A stretch of DNA of 64,000 bases from Desulforapulum autotrophicum HRM2 (lineage in GTDB: Bacteria > Desulfobacterota > Desulfobacteria > Desulfobacterales > Desulfobacteraceae), in NCBI RefSeq assembly GCF_000020365.1, contig NC_012108.1, forward strand, positions 2,356,001 to 2,420,000, read 5' to 3'. Shown here piece after piece: positions 35,297 through 44,671 of this stretch (positions are counted from its first letter, which is position 1; each line of letters opens with the position of its first letter). The notes beneath the pieces are model-generated. The model was not told where the DNA came from, did not search any database, and was given only the letters and a program-made list of their open reading frames with translations. Position numbers and translations under genes: made by a program.

Positions 35297-37144
35297 ATGG
35301 AAACCCGAAATCCCATTCAATGGATAGATCGAGTTGTCAGACCTGAAAAGGTTATTCGAAAGATAACCCCGGGGATGACGATTTTCATCGGAACAGGTGT
35401 TGCTGAACCGTTGACCTTGTTTAAACATCTAAAAGCGTCTGAAACTTCCAATATCCAGGACCTGGAGGTCTTTCAACTGGTCAGTCTTGGCAATGCCATA
35501 TCCGTGAACGAAAAGCATTCTTCACGATATCGTCTTAAAACGTTTTTCTCAGGATGGGATGCCGATGAAGCTATTATAAAAGGGTTAGCTGACTTTATTC
35601 CCAGCCGCTACTTTCAGATTCCTGAATTCTTCAGATCCCGGCAGATACATATTGATACGGTTTTTGTTCAGATCACCCCGCCCAATGAAGCCGGTTTCTG
35701 CAGCCTGGGCGTTTGTGTCGACGTCGCCCGTCTGGCGATGCAGCAGGCATCACTTGTGGTTGGTGAAATAAATAAATGGATGCCGCGAACATTTGGCGAT
35801 ACCTTTGTTCATATTTCTGATTTTGATATGCTGGTTGAAGCGGAAGAACCGCCTATTTATTTTAACCGGTGGCCAGTTGACCATGTATACAATAAAATTG
35901 CCGAGAATGTGAGTTCACGCATTGAAGATGAAACCTGCATAGCCTTTTCCATCGGCCCGCTTTACGAAGCATTGGCCCGTCATCTGGTCCATAAAAAAGA
36001 TCTCGGGATCCATACCCCCTTTTTCTTTGACAGTCTGATGGATCTGGTCAAAAGCGGTGCTGTCTCAAACCAGTACAAACAAAAATGCAGGGGTAAATCC
36101 TTAACCTCCTATGCCATTGGAACGCCCGATCTCATGGCGTGGCTCGATAACAACCCCATGGTTGAATTTCAATCCATAGATCAGGTGTTCAACCCTTTTC
36201 AGATCAGTAGAAACCCTAAATTTACAGCCGTATTGTCGGCCCGTAAGGTTGATTTGTATGGCAGGATTGCCCTTCATACGGGCAGAGGCAATGTTGGAAC
36301 CGGACCGGGTGAGGTGGTTGATTTTTTTAACGGTGCCCTTCTTTCCCAAGGCGGGTCTGCAATCTTTGCCCTGCCAAGCCGGAATCGCCACAATGAGTCA
36401 AACCTCATGGCCTCTATTCTCCAGTATCCCAATCAATTCAGCCAGTGGGAATCTGTCTCCATGATCGTAACAGAATACGGTATAGCCAGCATCAGTGGTC
36501 GGACTGTGCGGGAGCGGGCCCAAGCATTGATTGATATAGCCCATCCCGGCGATCGTTTGCAACTGGTTAAAGCTGCCAGGGAAAAAAAAATCATCTACCC
36601 GGATCAAATTTATATTAGTCACGGGGGCTACCTGTATCCATCTGAAATCAAGACAAAGCATATCTTTGAAAATGGTTTGCAAGTCAGTTTCAGGGCCATC
36701 AAGCCTTCGGATGAAGAAACCATGCGGCGGTTGTTTTATCGTTTTTCCGATGAATCCGTTTATTACCGTTATTTTAGCTGTATAAGAACCATGCCCCATG
36801 TGAAAATGCAGGAATATGTGAATATTGACTATGGAAAATGCTTATCCATTGTCGCTGAAACCAAGAATGGACAGCTGATTGCCGAGGCTCGATTTGTATG
36901 TCTTGAAGCCGAGGAAACCTATCCAGAAATCGCTATTATAGTGGATGAAAATTATCAGAACCTGGGCCTTGCTACTTTTATGCTCACAATGCTGATGCGA
37001 CTGGGACAGGAAAGAAATCTCAAGGGATTCAAAGGTGTTATTTTATCCAGCAATAAAAAGATACTAAAAGTGATTGAAAAGGTTGATTGGCAGGTCAACG
37101 TAAAACTCAACAAGGGCAATTACAACGTAACCATTGACTTTTAA
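35297..37144 (+). CDS. Acetyl-CoA hydrolase/transferase-like protein with C-terminal GNAT domain
   Basis: 615 residues from ATG at 35297; a TTG four codons earlier is possible and no strong ribosome-binding site is visible. Residues about 1-430 form the two-lobed acetyl-CoA hydrolase/CoA-transferase fold, with TPPNEAGFCSLG, LHTGRGNVGTGPGEV and VTEYGIASISGRTVRERA. From about 455 a GNAT acetyltransferase domain follows (SFRAIKPSDEETMRRLF, then IVDENYQNLGLATFML, its acetyl-CoA loop). Such fusions are found in deltaproteobacteria. It could link acetyl-CoA level to protein or metabolite acetylation, or be a CoA-transferase with a regulatory domain. Confidence 0.82.
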   Translation: METRNPIQWIDRVVRPEKVIRKITPGMTIFIGTGVAEPLTLFKHLKASETSNIQDLEVFQLVSLGNAISVNEKHSSRYRLKTFFSGWDADEAIIKGLADFIPSRYFQIPEFFRSRQIHIDTVFVQITPPNEAGFCSLGVCVDVARLAMQQASLVVGEINKWMPRTFGDTFVHISDFDMLVEAEEPPIYFNRWPVDHVYNKIAENVSSRIEDETCIAFSIGPLYEALARHLVHKKDLGIHTPFFFDSLMDLVKSGAVSNQYKQKCRGKSLTSYAIGTPDLMAWLDNNPMVEFQSIDQVFNPFQISRNPKFTAVLSARKVDLYGRIALHTGRGNVGTGPGEVVDFFNGALLSQGGSAIFALPSRNRHNESNLMASILQYPNQFSQWESVSMIVTEYGIASISGRTVRERAQALIDIAHPGDRLQLVKAAREKKIIYPDQIYISHGGYLYPSEIKTKHIFENGLQVSFRAIKPSDEETMRRLFYRFSDESVYYRYFSCIRTMPHVKMQEYVNIDYGKCLSIVAETKNGQLIAEARFVCLEAEETYPEIAIIVDENYQNLGLATFMLTMLMRLGQERNLKGFKGVILSSNKKILKVIEKVDWQVNVKLNKGNYNVTIDF

Positions 37145-37370
37145 AGTCATCGCCAGTGGTCTGGTTGTGCCCCAAAAGCATATTTTGTCTTGAAAAAAAG
37201 GCCCCTGGGTAGCTGGGGGGAGGAAAAAAATAGAGATTGAATGTGGAATTCCTCAATCGGTTGATTTATTAACGCCATTTTGATATGCATGGTGTGGCTT
37301 TCATGCATGAATGAACTGGCTCAGCTGAAATAGATCCTTTGATGATAATGGACGAAATTGATTTTTACTT

Positions 37371-38762
37371 GTGTTCTGGAAGAGGTTAAACGGATTGATT
37401 TTGATTAATAAATATTTTCACCTGATATGCATCGTGCTTTTGCTGGCTGCGTCGGTCATTTTCCTATCATCGAGCGTCGGTATCAGCAATATTCCCCCCA
37501 TTTCAGAACAGAACAATACCCTTATAAACAGGGGAAATGACAGTTTGTCCGAATCTGGAGAATCAGGGTCTGGCATGGGTGCATTTCCCTCTGATTCCAA
37601 AGGGAATAATCTTCTGGGTTGTGATAAATCCATGGGGCAGAAGTCAATGACTGTGACCCCTGATATTCAGGGGGAAATCGGCAGAAATAACACTGTATAT
37701 GGAAAATTGATCTCTTGTGGATTATCTCCCACTCAAATTTTAAACCTGACCCAGGCCTTTGAAAAAACTTTTGATTTCAGATCAGCTGGGCCAGATGATC
37801 AATTCCAGATTTTTTTTGGTGCAGAGAATCAACTTGATAAATTTATATACAACCCTGATCCCTTGCGTGAATATATTGCAAAGCGAAATGAAACGGGTGG
37901 TTTTACAGTTTCCCGGCAGGATGCCATTCCGGAAAAAAGGGTTGAAGCAATGGATGTTATCCTTAACTCGTCCCTTTGCCAGGCCATTTTAGACAACGGG
38001 GAACAACAGTGCCTGGTTGATCAATTTGTGAAGATCTTTTCCTGGGACATAGATTTTTATCTTTTTCCAAGAAAGGGTGACAGGATAACGATTCTCTATG
38101 AGAAATATTTTATAGATGATACGTTCATCAACTATGGCAAGATCCTGGCTGCGAAATATGCCGGACAAAATGGCACATTTTCCTGTTTTTCCTTCAATGG
38201 TGGATACTATGATGCCCAGGGCGATCCATTGAAAAAAAGGTTTCTGCGGATACCGGTTGAATTTGGTGTCAAAACTTCTGGCTATTCCATTAAACGGTTT
38301 CACCCAGTGCAAAAAAAATACAAACCCCATACCGGCATTGATTATGGTGCCAGGATGGGAACCCCTATTTTTGCCACAGCCCAGGGGAAGGTGACCTATT
38401 CTGGCTGGAAAACCGGTTATGGCAAGGTTGTTATCCTAAAACATTCCAACGGATATCAGACTTATTATGCCCATTGCAGCAAACTCATTGCAAAAAAAGG
38501 TCAGTTTGTGGATCAGGGTCAGACCATTGCAAAGGTGGGGATGACCGGCGTTGCCACAGGCCCCCATGTCCATTATGAGGTGCGTATCAAGGGCAAACCC
38601 GTTGATCCAATGACCGTAAAAAATTTCAAGGGCAAACCCCTTTCTCCCAAGAAACTTGAACAGTTCAGGGCAACTGTACAATCACGGCTTCTATTGGTGG
38701 AGGAAAAAAATCACCAGAACAGCAGTGGAACTCTGCTGGTGCGTGGTGACTCACCTGAGTAA
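37371..38762 (+). CDS. M23 family peptidoglycan endopeptidase
   Basis: 463 residues. One N-terminal helix (about 17-33, HLICIVLLLAASVIFL) anchors or exports it; a Ser/Gly-rich linker and an OapA/opacity-like domain (about 105-300) follow, then the LytM domain with zinc ligands in HTGIDYGA (near 320) and HVHYEV (near 400). Build and length match MepM-type DD-endopeptidases that open peptide crosslinks for cell-wall growth. The start at 37371 is GTG with no good ribosome-binding site, so the exact start is uncertain. Confidence 0.85.
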   Translation: MFWKRLNGLILINKYFHLICIVLLLAASVIFLSSSVGISNIPPISEQNNTLINRGNDSLSESGESGSGMGAFPSDSKGNNLLGCDKSMGQKSMTVTPDIQGEIGRNNTVYGKLISCGLSPTQILNLTQAFEKTFDFRSAGPDDQFQIFFGAENQLDKFIYNPDPLREYIAKRNETGGFTVSRQDAIPEKRVEAMDVILNSSLCQAILDNGEQQCLVDQFVKIFSWDIDFYLFPRKGDRITILYEKYFIDDTFINYGKILAAKYAGQNGTFSCFSFNGGYYDAQGDPLKKRFLRIPVEFGVKTSGYSIKRFHPVQKKYKPHTGIDYGARMGTPIFATAQGKVTYSGWKTGYGKVVILKHSNGYQTYYAHCSKLIAKKGQFVDQGQTIAKVGMTGVATGPHVHYEVRIKGKPVDPMTVKNFKGKPLSPKKLEQFRATVQSRLLLVEEKNHQNSSGTLLVRGDSPE

Positions 38763-38792
38763 AATTTTAAAATCAAGGTTTGAAGGCCTGCT

Positions 38793-39755
38793 TTGAAAGA
38801 CTTAACTGATCTTGAATATTTAAACCGGGTGGTCCGGGGATACAAACTTGAACTGAGCCGTCTTTATGGGGATGGGGGAATCATTGGAAGCCCGGAACGG
38901 AGCCTGAACCGAACCGTGGCGGAAGACCGGGCAGGTGAGCGATACATTGTAGAAGAGTTTGTGTCCGAGAAATCCGACAAAAAGCAGCGGATTGGGGAAT
39001 ACCAGCACACCTTACAAGATTTGGCGGTCCCCCATGTGCATCCTCCCCTGAGAAACCGAGACGGATGTGTGCTGACGGAACTTGACGGACGTTTTTTCCA
39101 GATCACCCCATTTATTCCAGGTGTGGTACTGCCCCGGCCAGACTATGTCATGGACGCCTGGCGGGGGGAGGCCATGGCTGATTTCCTCATTTCTCTTTAC
39201 GGAAAAACCCGTGACACCCCGATGCTCCGACAGCAAGAAAAAGCCGGTCAGGGGTTTTCAATCGCCGGGTATGTGCAGAAAATTTTGAAAGAGATTGATC
39301 AGAAAAATCCTGAAATTTCAAGCCGGGTTCGCCCAGTGGCTGCATGTCTGACAGACCGGTTTATGGCGGATCATGACAGGGTGCCCCGAATCTTTTGCCA
39401 TGGGGATTTTCATGTGATGAATGTGATCTGGGACGTTTCAAAGATTGCCGGTGTAATCGACTGGGAGTTTTGCGGTCTTCGTCCCGATGTGTATGATATT
39501 GCCAACATGATCGGCTGCATCGGAATAGAGAATCCCAACGCCCTGGGAGGTCCCCTGGTGACACGGTTTCTTGAAAAGCTCTTCCAGAGCAGTCTGATTT
39601 CCAGGATGGGCTGGGAGAACCTGGCTGAATTCATCATTTCCCTGAGGTTTGCCTGGCTTGGCGAATGGCTCAGAAATAATGACCTGGAGATGATCGAGAT
39701 GGAGCTGGTTTACATGACGCTTCTTGCGGAAAATCAGGCGACCCTGTTTCGTTAA
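38793..39755 (+). CDS. APH-type small-molecule kinase
   Basis: 320 residues, TTG start at 38793. The catalytic loop FCHGDFHVMNVIWD and the metal-binding GVIDWEFCGLRPDVYDIA (about 207-240) place it in the aminoglycoside phosphotransferase/choline kinase/homoserine kinase II superfamily. Substrate unknown. It follows the M23 peptidase by 30 bp on the same strand, so the two may be cotranscribed; a cell-wall sugar or lipid substrate is only a guess. Confidence 0.75.
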   Translation: MKDLTDLEYLNRVVRGYKLELSRLYGDGGIIGSPERSLNRTVAEDRAGERYIVEEFVSEKSDKKQRIGEYQHTLQDLAVPHVHPPLRNRDGCVLTELDGRFFQITPFIPGVVLPRPDYVMDAWRGEAMADFLISLYGKTRDTPMLRQQEKAGQGFSIAGYVQKILKEIDQKNPEISSRVRPVAACLTDRFMADHDRVPRIFCHGDFHVMNVIWDVSKIAGVIDWEFCGLRPDVYDIANMIGCIGIENPNALGGPLVTRFLEKLFQSSLISRMGWENLAEFIISLRFAWLGEWLRNNDLEMIEMELVYMTLLAENQATLFR

Positions 39756-39811
39756 GGTGCTCCGGGGTGTCCGATTAGGACCGTAAATTTTATAACTTGA
39801 ACGAAATTGCT

Positions 39812-39903
39812 TGTCTTTCAGCTCGTCTTCTGCGTTGCATCAACGGGCACATATTTCAGTTCCCTTTGATACGCCTTGAATACGAGCTGAAATCCTGCAC
39901 CAT
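39812..39903. repeat. Dispersed palindromic repeat, copy 3
   Basis: About 92 bp, TGTCTTTCAGCTCGTC to GAATACGAGCTGAAATCC. Less like copies 1 and 2, but the arms changed together (TTTCAGCTCGT with ACGAGCTGAAA), which preserves the hairpin. Confidence 0.75.
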
Positions 39904-39917
39904 ATTTGTGGAATTAT

Positions 39918-40538
39918 TTACATCTGAGCCCCTGAGTTGTTCCAGGGAGGGTATTTTGCCCCCAGCAGGTCTGACCCCGACCCCAGTTTCGGAGGGACAG
40001 AATTCAGTGGTTCCAGGCTTGCGATCAACCGGTCAACATTGAAATAACCCGGAACAAGGGACTTGTGTTGAATCAAAGGGGGCAATGCCTTGATGGCCAT
40101 CCTCTCTGCTCTTTTCGGGTTGCCTGCTTCAAGATGTACATATACCCCGGCGGCCCGGATCAATGCCTGCAACAATTGTTTTTCCGCCCCCCTGGATTCA
40201 AGCCATTTTGATTCAATCCATTCGTGGACCTCAAAAAATAACTCCTGATCCCATAACAGCAGGCTGATGGCATAGGTGTCATGCGTGGGAATGGTTGTGG
40301 GCCGGATCTGAGCGATCACTTCCCGGTACCGCGTGATACGATTATCGATGTACTGGGCCAGGACAGGCTCAACATGATCCGGTGAAAACCGCTGTGCAAC
40401 AGCTTTCAGGATGCTGATATCCTGGCGGTGAATTGAGTCCATAAGGCTTGCGGATAATTCATTTCGGATCTGCCGGCACAACTGGTTCTCAAACGGGTCA
40501 AACTTGGTTATCTTGTATAGATCAGATCTGGACATCAT
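39918..40538 (-). CDS. DUF309 family protein
   Basis: About 206 residues from ATG at 40538; a longer frame reaches 40592. The DUF309 core lies at about 95-165: ELFFEVHEWIESKWLE and LQALIRAAGVYVHLEAGNP, a small helical bundle with conserved His and Glu that suggest a metal site. The N-terminal 90 residues and the C-terminal tail are not conserved in the family as I know it. Its cellular role is unknown. Confidence 0.7.
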   Translation of the reverse strand: MMSRSDLYKITKFDPFENQLCRQIRNELSASLMDSIHRQDISILKAVAQRFSPDHVEPVLAQYIDNRITRYREVIAQIRPTTIPTHDTYAISLLLWDQELFFEVHEWIESKWLESRGAEKQLLQALIRAAGVYVHLEAGNPKRAERMAIKALPPLIQHKSLVPGYFNVDRLIASLEPLNSVPPKLGSGSDLLGAKYPPWNNSGAQM

Positions 40539-40800
40539 GGCGCCTTGCATATGGGTAATTTTGTGAGCATAACTCCTCTTCGAGCCGTCCAAACACGGGG
40601 GGGGCTGTCAGTCACTAAACTGTCCCCCACTTTACCGCGACAGCGCCGGGGAATCAAACCTTATTCCCTGGCAGGTCAGAGATAATGGGCAAAATTATAC
40701 TCTTCCCTTGAACTTCTGCTTTGAAAACGCTAATAAAGAGACTAAATCCTGATAAACGGTCAGGATCTCTTTAACGATAAAAAAAAATGGAGATAAACCC

Positions 40801-41160
40801 ATGGTGGATAATGGCGGAGCACCCAAACTGAATTTTGAGGTTGACAAAAAGAATCTTTATCGGGAAATATCAGTTACAGACCTTAAAATTGCCAGTATTC
40901 GTCAATTGATTCCAGTGACGGTTGATGGAGAAGATGACCCCAGCCGTGAAAGGCTCTTTATCGGTACGACCCAGCTGGGTACCCCCCAGGGTCCCATCCC
41001 CATGCAGGCAAAATTAGAAGCAACCACCCTGGAACAGGCAATGGATCAGTTTCCCAAAGCCATGGAACTTGAAACCCAGAAGGTGATTGAGAATTTTAAA
41101 CGCATGGAGGCCCAGCAGAAAAAAGAAAAATCCAGTATAATTATGCCGGGAAGGAATTAA
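40801..41160 (+). CDS. Hypothetical 119-residue protein
   Basis: ATG at 40801 preceded by AATGGAGATAAACCC. Soluble, no signal peptide. N-terminal part has strands (NFEVDKKNLYREISVTDLKI), then GTTQLGTPQGPIPMQAKLEA, then a charged helix to the C-terminus (about 75-112). No family recognised, but length, start context and amino-acid make-up fit a real gene. Alternatives cannot be judged from sequence alone. Confidence 0.6.
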   Translation: MVDNGGAPKLNFEVDKKNLYREISVTDLKIASIRQLIPVTVDGEDDPSRERLFIGTTQLGTPQGPIPMQAKLEATTLEQAMDQFPKAMELETQKVIENFKRMEAQQKKEKSSIIMPGRN

Positions 41161-41269
41161 TCGGTCCTGTAGTTTTGGGGTCAGGTGAGCTATTGGCGTA
41201 TTTTAATATTTCCATGGCCCTGACCCCCTTCCCCCTTTTTGGAACCAGGATAATGTCTCCGGGAAAGTC

Positions 41270-42019
41270 TTGAATAACAGAGATAAAATTGAAGAGAGGG
41301 ATCTGCACCTCATCGAAAAGTTCAGATCCATTGTTAAAAGTAAGGAAAATGAGCCTGTAAGAAAACCAGTCAGGCAGGCATGGAAGTTTTGGTTGCTGCT
41401 TGTTTGTGCAGGGGTGATTGTTGCGGGCTCCATGGTTTTTAGAAAACAGCCAGCCCCTCCTGTGCCCATTCTGTCTGAGCCACCTGCAACCCTTGTTGAA
41501 CAAGAGAAAACCCCTCCCACCAGAGAAGCTGATCAAACGGGCAAACAGCCAGCTGTCCGAAAGATGGAGCCCAAATCGATTGCAGGGCATTTAAATTCTG
41601 TTGCCCCTCCTTTAATAAAGCCGAATCGTTCAGCAGAAACATCTGTACCAATGCCATCAACGCCGATCGAACAAGGTTCTGCCCGTCTGGATATTCAAAT
41701 CTCAGAAATTGTGTCCTGCAGCAGTGTCAGCAAAAGACAATATGTCGCTGCTAAAACTATATTTTCCCTCAAAAAAGAGTCTAACTCCATGGTCTGGATG
41801 ACCGTGCTGTCCGACAACCCGCCGTTTACTTTGACCCATGTCTACTATGCTAATGGGCGCAAGTATTGTTCGATCCCCCTTAAAATACGGTTTCCCCGCA
41901 TGCGCACATGGAGTTCGATTACCTTGAATTCACAGGATCAAATCGGCAAATGGCGGGTTGAAGTGGTGACCGGAAACGGTGAGAAAATAGCCCAACTCGA
42001 ATTTACAATTGTAGAATAG
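41270..42019 (+). CDS. Membrane-anchored DUF2914-like protein
   Basis: 249 residues, TTG start at 41270. A short cytoplasmic N-terminus, one membrane helix (about 39-57, WLLLVCAGVIVAGSMVF), a Pro-rich spacer (about 60-140), then a C-terminal periplasmic domain with MRTWSSITLNSQDQIGKWRVEVV, which matches the DUF2914 pattern. Upstream, GGGGTCAGG near 41176 and CCTGACCCC near 41219 form an inverted pair in the gap. Function unknown; the fold resembles proteins that bind outer-layer polymers only loosely. Confidence 0.65.
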   Translation: MNNRDKIEERDLHLIEKFRSIVKSKENEPVRKPVRQAWKFWLLLVCAGVIVAGSMVFRKQPAPPVPILSEPPATLVEQEKTPPTREADQTGKQPAVRKMEPKSIAGHLNSVAPPLIKPNRSAETSVPMPSTPIEQGSARLDIQISEIVSCSSVSKRQYVAAKTIFSLKKESNSMVWMTVLSDNPPFTLTHVYYANGRKYCSIPLKIRFPRMRTWSSITLNSQDQIGKWRVEVVTGNGEKIAQLEFTIVE

Positions 42020-42055
42020 AAAAGGGCGTGCTGCAGATTCAACCCCTGGCCCCAT

Positions 42056-42140
42056 GTAAACATTGTCCCCCCTTCTAAGCTGAACAAAAGTGCAATAATG
42101 CAAGACCCCCATGTAAACAGCCAATCCCGAAAGTTGAGTT
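42056..42140 (-). repeat. Dispersed 87-bp repeat, copy B
   Basis: Reverse complement of the copy at 35194-35280, with a few differences (GATTGGCTGTTTACATGG, ATTATTGCACTTTTGTTC). TTTACATGGGG occurs at both its flanks. It could be the end of a decayed insertion sequence. Confidence 0.7.
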
Positions 42141-42345
42141 TATTTATTCTTGACCATCAATTTTTTTAGGTTCATTCCGAATCTCCTAGTTCTATCGAGA
42201 TCTTTTCTTAGCTGGCCGTAAATTGTTTTTTCCCATTATTTTGCAATTCAAACAAAATGGTACTTGTAATCATAGATCGTTTGGTTTAATTCTTTTATCG
42301 TTATTCATTGATCGTCTCCTTCTCTGTGATCTTTGAGTGGTTCAC
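42141..42345 (-). pseudogene. Possible gene remnant on the minus strand
   Basis: A good ribosome-binding site (AAGGAGACGATCA) precedes an ATG near 42311, but the frame stops after 12 codons. Near 42145-42200 another frame reads like a protein tail, DLDRTRRFGMNLKKLMVKNK, then stops. Together these may be the ends of a gene with its middle lost, next to repeat B. Low confidence; otherwise this 430-bp gap shows only the upstream region of livK. Confidence 0.3.
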
Positions 42346-42448
42346 AGTCTTGGAAACGTTCTTAAATTCCTGCGAATGTCAAACTTTGGGAGTCTCCCCG
42401 GCAATGCCTGGGGTTTACCTTTGATTAATTATTTCAGGAGGAAATGTT

Positions 42449-43717
42449 ATGAAAATCGTATTGAAAAGAATTGTTTTTCTGGGTGTTGGACTGATATTTA
42501 CCCTTGGACTGATGGCAGTGCCATCTTCTGCTGAAGAAAAGGTTATTAAAATCGGAACCCTGTTTCCCCTTACCGGGTCCTGTGCCCTGGCCGGGCAGCG
42601 GTGCCAGGCCTCTGTGGACACTGCAGTGGACGTGATCAACAATGTTTATGCGGATATTGATGTGCCCCTGGCTGCTCAAAAAGGCCTGCTGGACGGGTAT
42701 CGCATTGAAGTGGTCCATGCAGATCACCAGGGTAAACCCGATGTGGGTAAGTCCGAGGCTGAACGCCTTTTTAATCAGGAAAAGGTATATGCCATCATCG
42801 GCAGCTACAACAGTGCCGTGACTAAACCGGCCAGCTTTGTTGCAGAACGCAAGAAAAAAATATTCATGTGCGGCTGCTCCAGTTCTGCCGCCCTGACAAA
42901 GCGGGGATACCAGTATTTTTTCCGCATGGCCCCCACTGATGAAACAGAATCCCTTGAATTTGTTGAGGTCATGAAATGGTTGAATGAAAAACACGAAAAA
43001 GGGTTGGTGACAGTCGGTCTGATTTACGAAAATTCGGAATTTGGAAAACATGCCGCCGATGAGGGGAAAAAGGCGGTCAAAGATAATGGATTTAAGGTGG
43101 TTGTTGATATCCCCTTTAATCCCGGGGCCACCAATCTGAATTCCGAGGTTCAGACCCTCAAGGCCAAGAATCCGGACGTGGTTTTCGGGGCCTGCCTGGG
43201 TGGGGATTATACCCTGTGGGTAAAAACCATGAAACAGATGAACTGGCTGCCCAAGGTGGCCCTTAACTATTGTACCGGATACCAGGATCCCGTGATCACC
43301 AAACAGCTGGGGGATGATGCCAACTACTTCATGGGCGGTACCGGGTATTCCCCGGAATTTGCCGGACTCATGCCAGCTGTTGCAGCCGTTGAAAAAATTT
43401 ATATGCAGAAAACCGACCCAAGCGTGCCCTTTGACAGTGACAGTATCCAGGAAGCCGTGGCCATGTTGATACTGGCCCAGGCCATTGAAAAAGCCGGAAC
43501 CCTTGATTATGAAAAGGTCAAAGAGACCCTTTATGCCAACACCTGGGAATCGCCCCTGTCCCTGGGTGGAAAGGTGGCGTTTTCACCCGGTGGCCAGAAC
43601 ATCATGGCCAAGAGCCTGATTACCCAGCTTCAGAACGGGTCCTACAAACGGATATATCCCCTGGACCTGGCCGATACAAAGCCGGTGGTTCCCATGACAT
43701 CCTGGAACAGACCTTAG
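42449..43717 (+). CDS. livK: Branched-chain amino acid-type substrate-binding protein
   Basis: Periplasmic binding protein of an ABC importer, 422 residues. Signal peptide (IVFLGVGLIFTLGLMAVPSSA, cleavage near 28). The mature part is a Peripla_BP_6 fold: VIKIGTLFPLTGSCALAGQR, then AIIGSYNSAVTKPASFVAE. The ligand may be a branched-chain amino acid, but LivK-like proteins also take amides, urea or aromatic acids. AGGAGG precedes the ATG. First of five genes of one transporter on the plus strand. Confidence 0.88.
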   Translation: MKIVLKRIVFLGVGLIFTLGLMAVPSSAEEKVIKIGTLFPLTGSCALAGQRCQASVDTAVDVINNVYADIDVPLAAQKGLLDGYRIEVVHADHQGKPDVGKSEAERLFNQEKVYAIIGSYNSAVTKPASFVAERKKKIFMCGCSSSAALTKRGYQYFFRMAPTDETESLEFVEVMKWLNEKHEKGLVTVGLIYENSEFGKHAADEGKKAVKDNGFKVVVDIPFNPGATNLNSEVQTLKAKNPDVVFGACLGGDYTLWVKTMKQMNWLPKVALNYCTGYQDPVITKQLGDDANYFMGGTGYSPEFAGLMPAVAAVEKIYMQKTDPSVPFDSDSIQEAVAMLILAQAIEKAGTLDYEKVKETLYANTWESPLSLGGKVAFSPGGQNIMAKSLITQLQNGSYKRIYPLDLADTKPVVPMTSWNRP

Positions 43718-43810
43718 GCTGATACGATGTCCCGGCCTTTTTGCATATCGTGTTGATGGCCAAAGTGCCGGGATATCCTGTGTTGAACCCAATTTATCCG
43801 GATTTTAGCT

Positions 43811-44671
43811 ATGACCATATTCTTACAAGTCATTCTGGACGGACTGATGAACGGCATGCTCTACGCCCTGGTGGCTGTGGGGTTGAGCCTCATCTGGGGC
43901 GTCATGGACGTGATCAACTTTGGCCATGGGGAATTTCTGATGATTGCCATGTATGTCAGTTACTGGCTTGGCTTTATCTTTCATATTGATCCCCTGTTTT
44001 CCTGGCTGGCTTCCGGGGCCTTTGTCTTTTTTCTGGCGGCCCTGACCTACCAGCTGATTATCAAACACACCGTGGGTAAACCGCCTTTATCTTCTTTGCT
44101 GGCCACATTCGGACTGGCAATGGTGCTGAAAAATATTTGCCTGAACCGGTTTTCCCCAAATTTTCGCCTGCTTTCCGACACTGTTCTGGGGGGCAAAGTC
44201 CTTCACATGGGAGACGTAATCGTGTCCATGCCCCAGTTGATCACTGCCCTTTTTTCCCTGGCGGTCATGGCCATGGTATATGTGATCATCCATCGGACCC
44301 GGCTGGGTTGGACCATACAGGCCACAGCAATGGACAAGGAAGCTGCAGAACTCATGGGAATCAACACGGAAAAAATTTATCTGCTGGTGTTTGGCATGGG
44401 CGGGGCCTGTGTGGGAATAGCAGGTGGACTCATGCCCTCCTATCTTGCAGTCCACCCGGAAGTGGGAACCTTGTTTGGTCTGATTGCTTTTGTCATTGTT
44501 GCCATGGGCGGGTTCGGCAGCATTCCAGGAGCCCTTTTGGCCGCCCTTCTTATCGGGTTGGTGGAGGCGTTGAGCGGATTTTATATTGCACCGGTGTTTA
44601 AGTATGTTGCCGTATTCGGCCTTTACCTGGTGGTTGTTATGATCCGCCCCAAGGGCTTTTTTGGATGGTGA
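43811..44671 (+). CDS. livH: Branched-chain amino acid-type ABC permease LivH
   Basis: 286 residues with about eight helices. LivH marks: ILDGLMNGMLYALVAVGLSL at the N-terminus, IWGVMDVINFGHGEFLMI, and TRLGWTIQATAMDKEAAELM, the loop that contacts the ATPase. 93 bp after livK, and overlapped by livM. Confidence 0.92.
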   Translation: MTIFLQVILDGLMNGMLYALVAVGLSLIWGVMDVINFGHGEFLMIAMYVSYWLGFIFHIDPLFSWLASGAFVFFLAALTYQLIIKHTVGKPPLSSLLATFGLAMVLKNICLNRFSPNFRLLSDTVLGGKVLHMGDVIVSMPQLITALFSLAVMAMVYVIIHRTRLGWTIQATAMDKEAAELMGINTEKIYLLVFGMGGACVGIAGGLMPSYLAVHPEVGTLFGLIAFVIVAMGGFGSIPGALLAALLIGLVEALSGFYIAPVFKYVAVFGLYLVVVMIRPKGFFGW

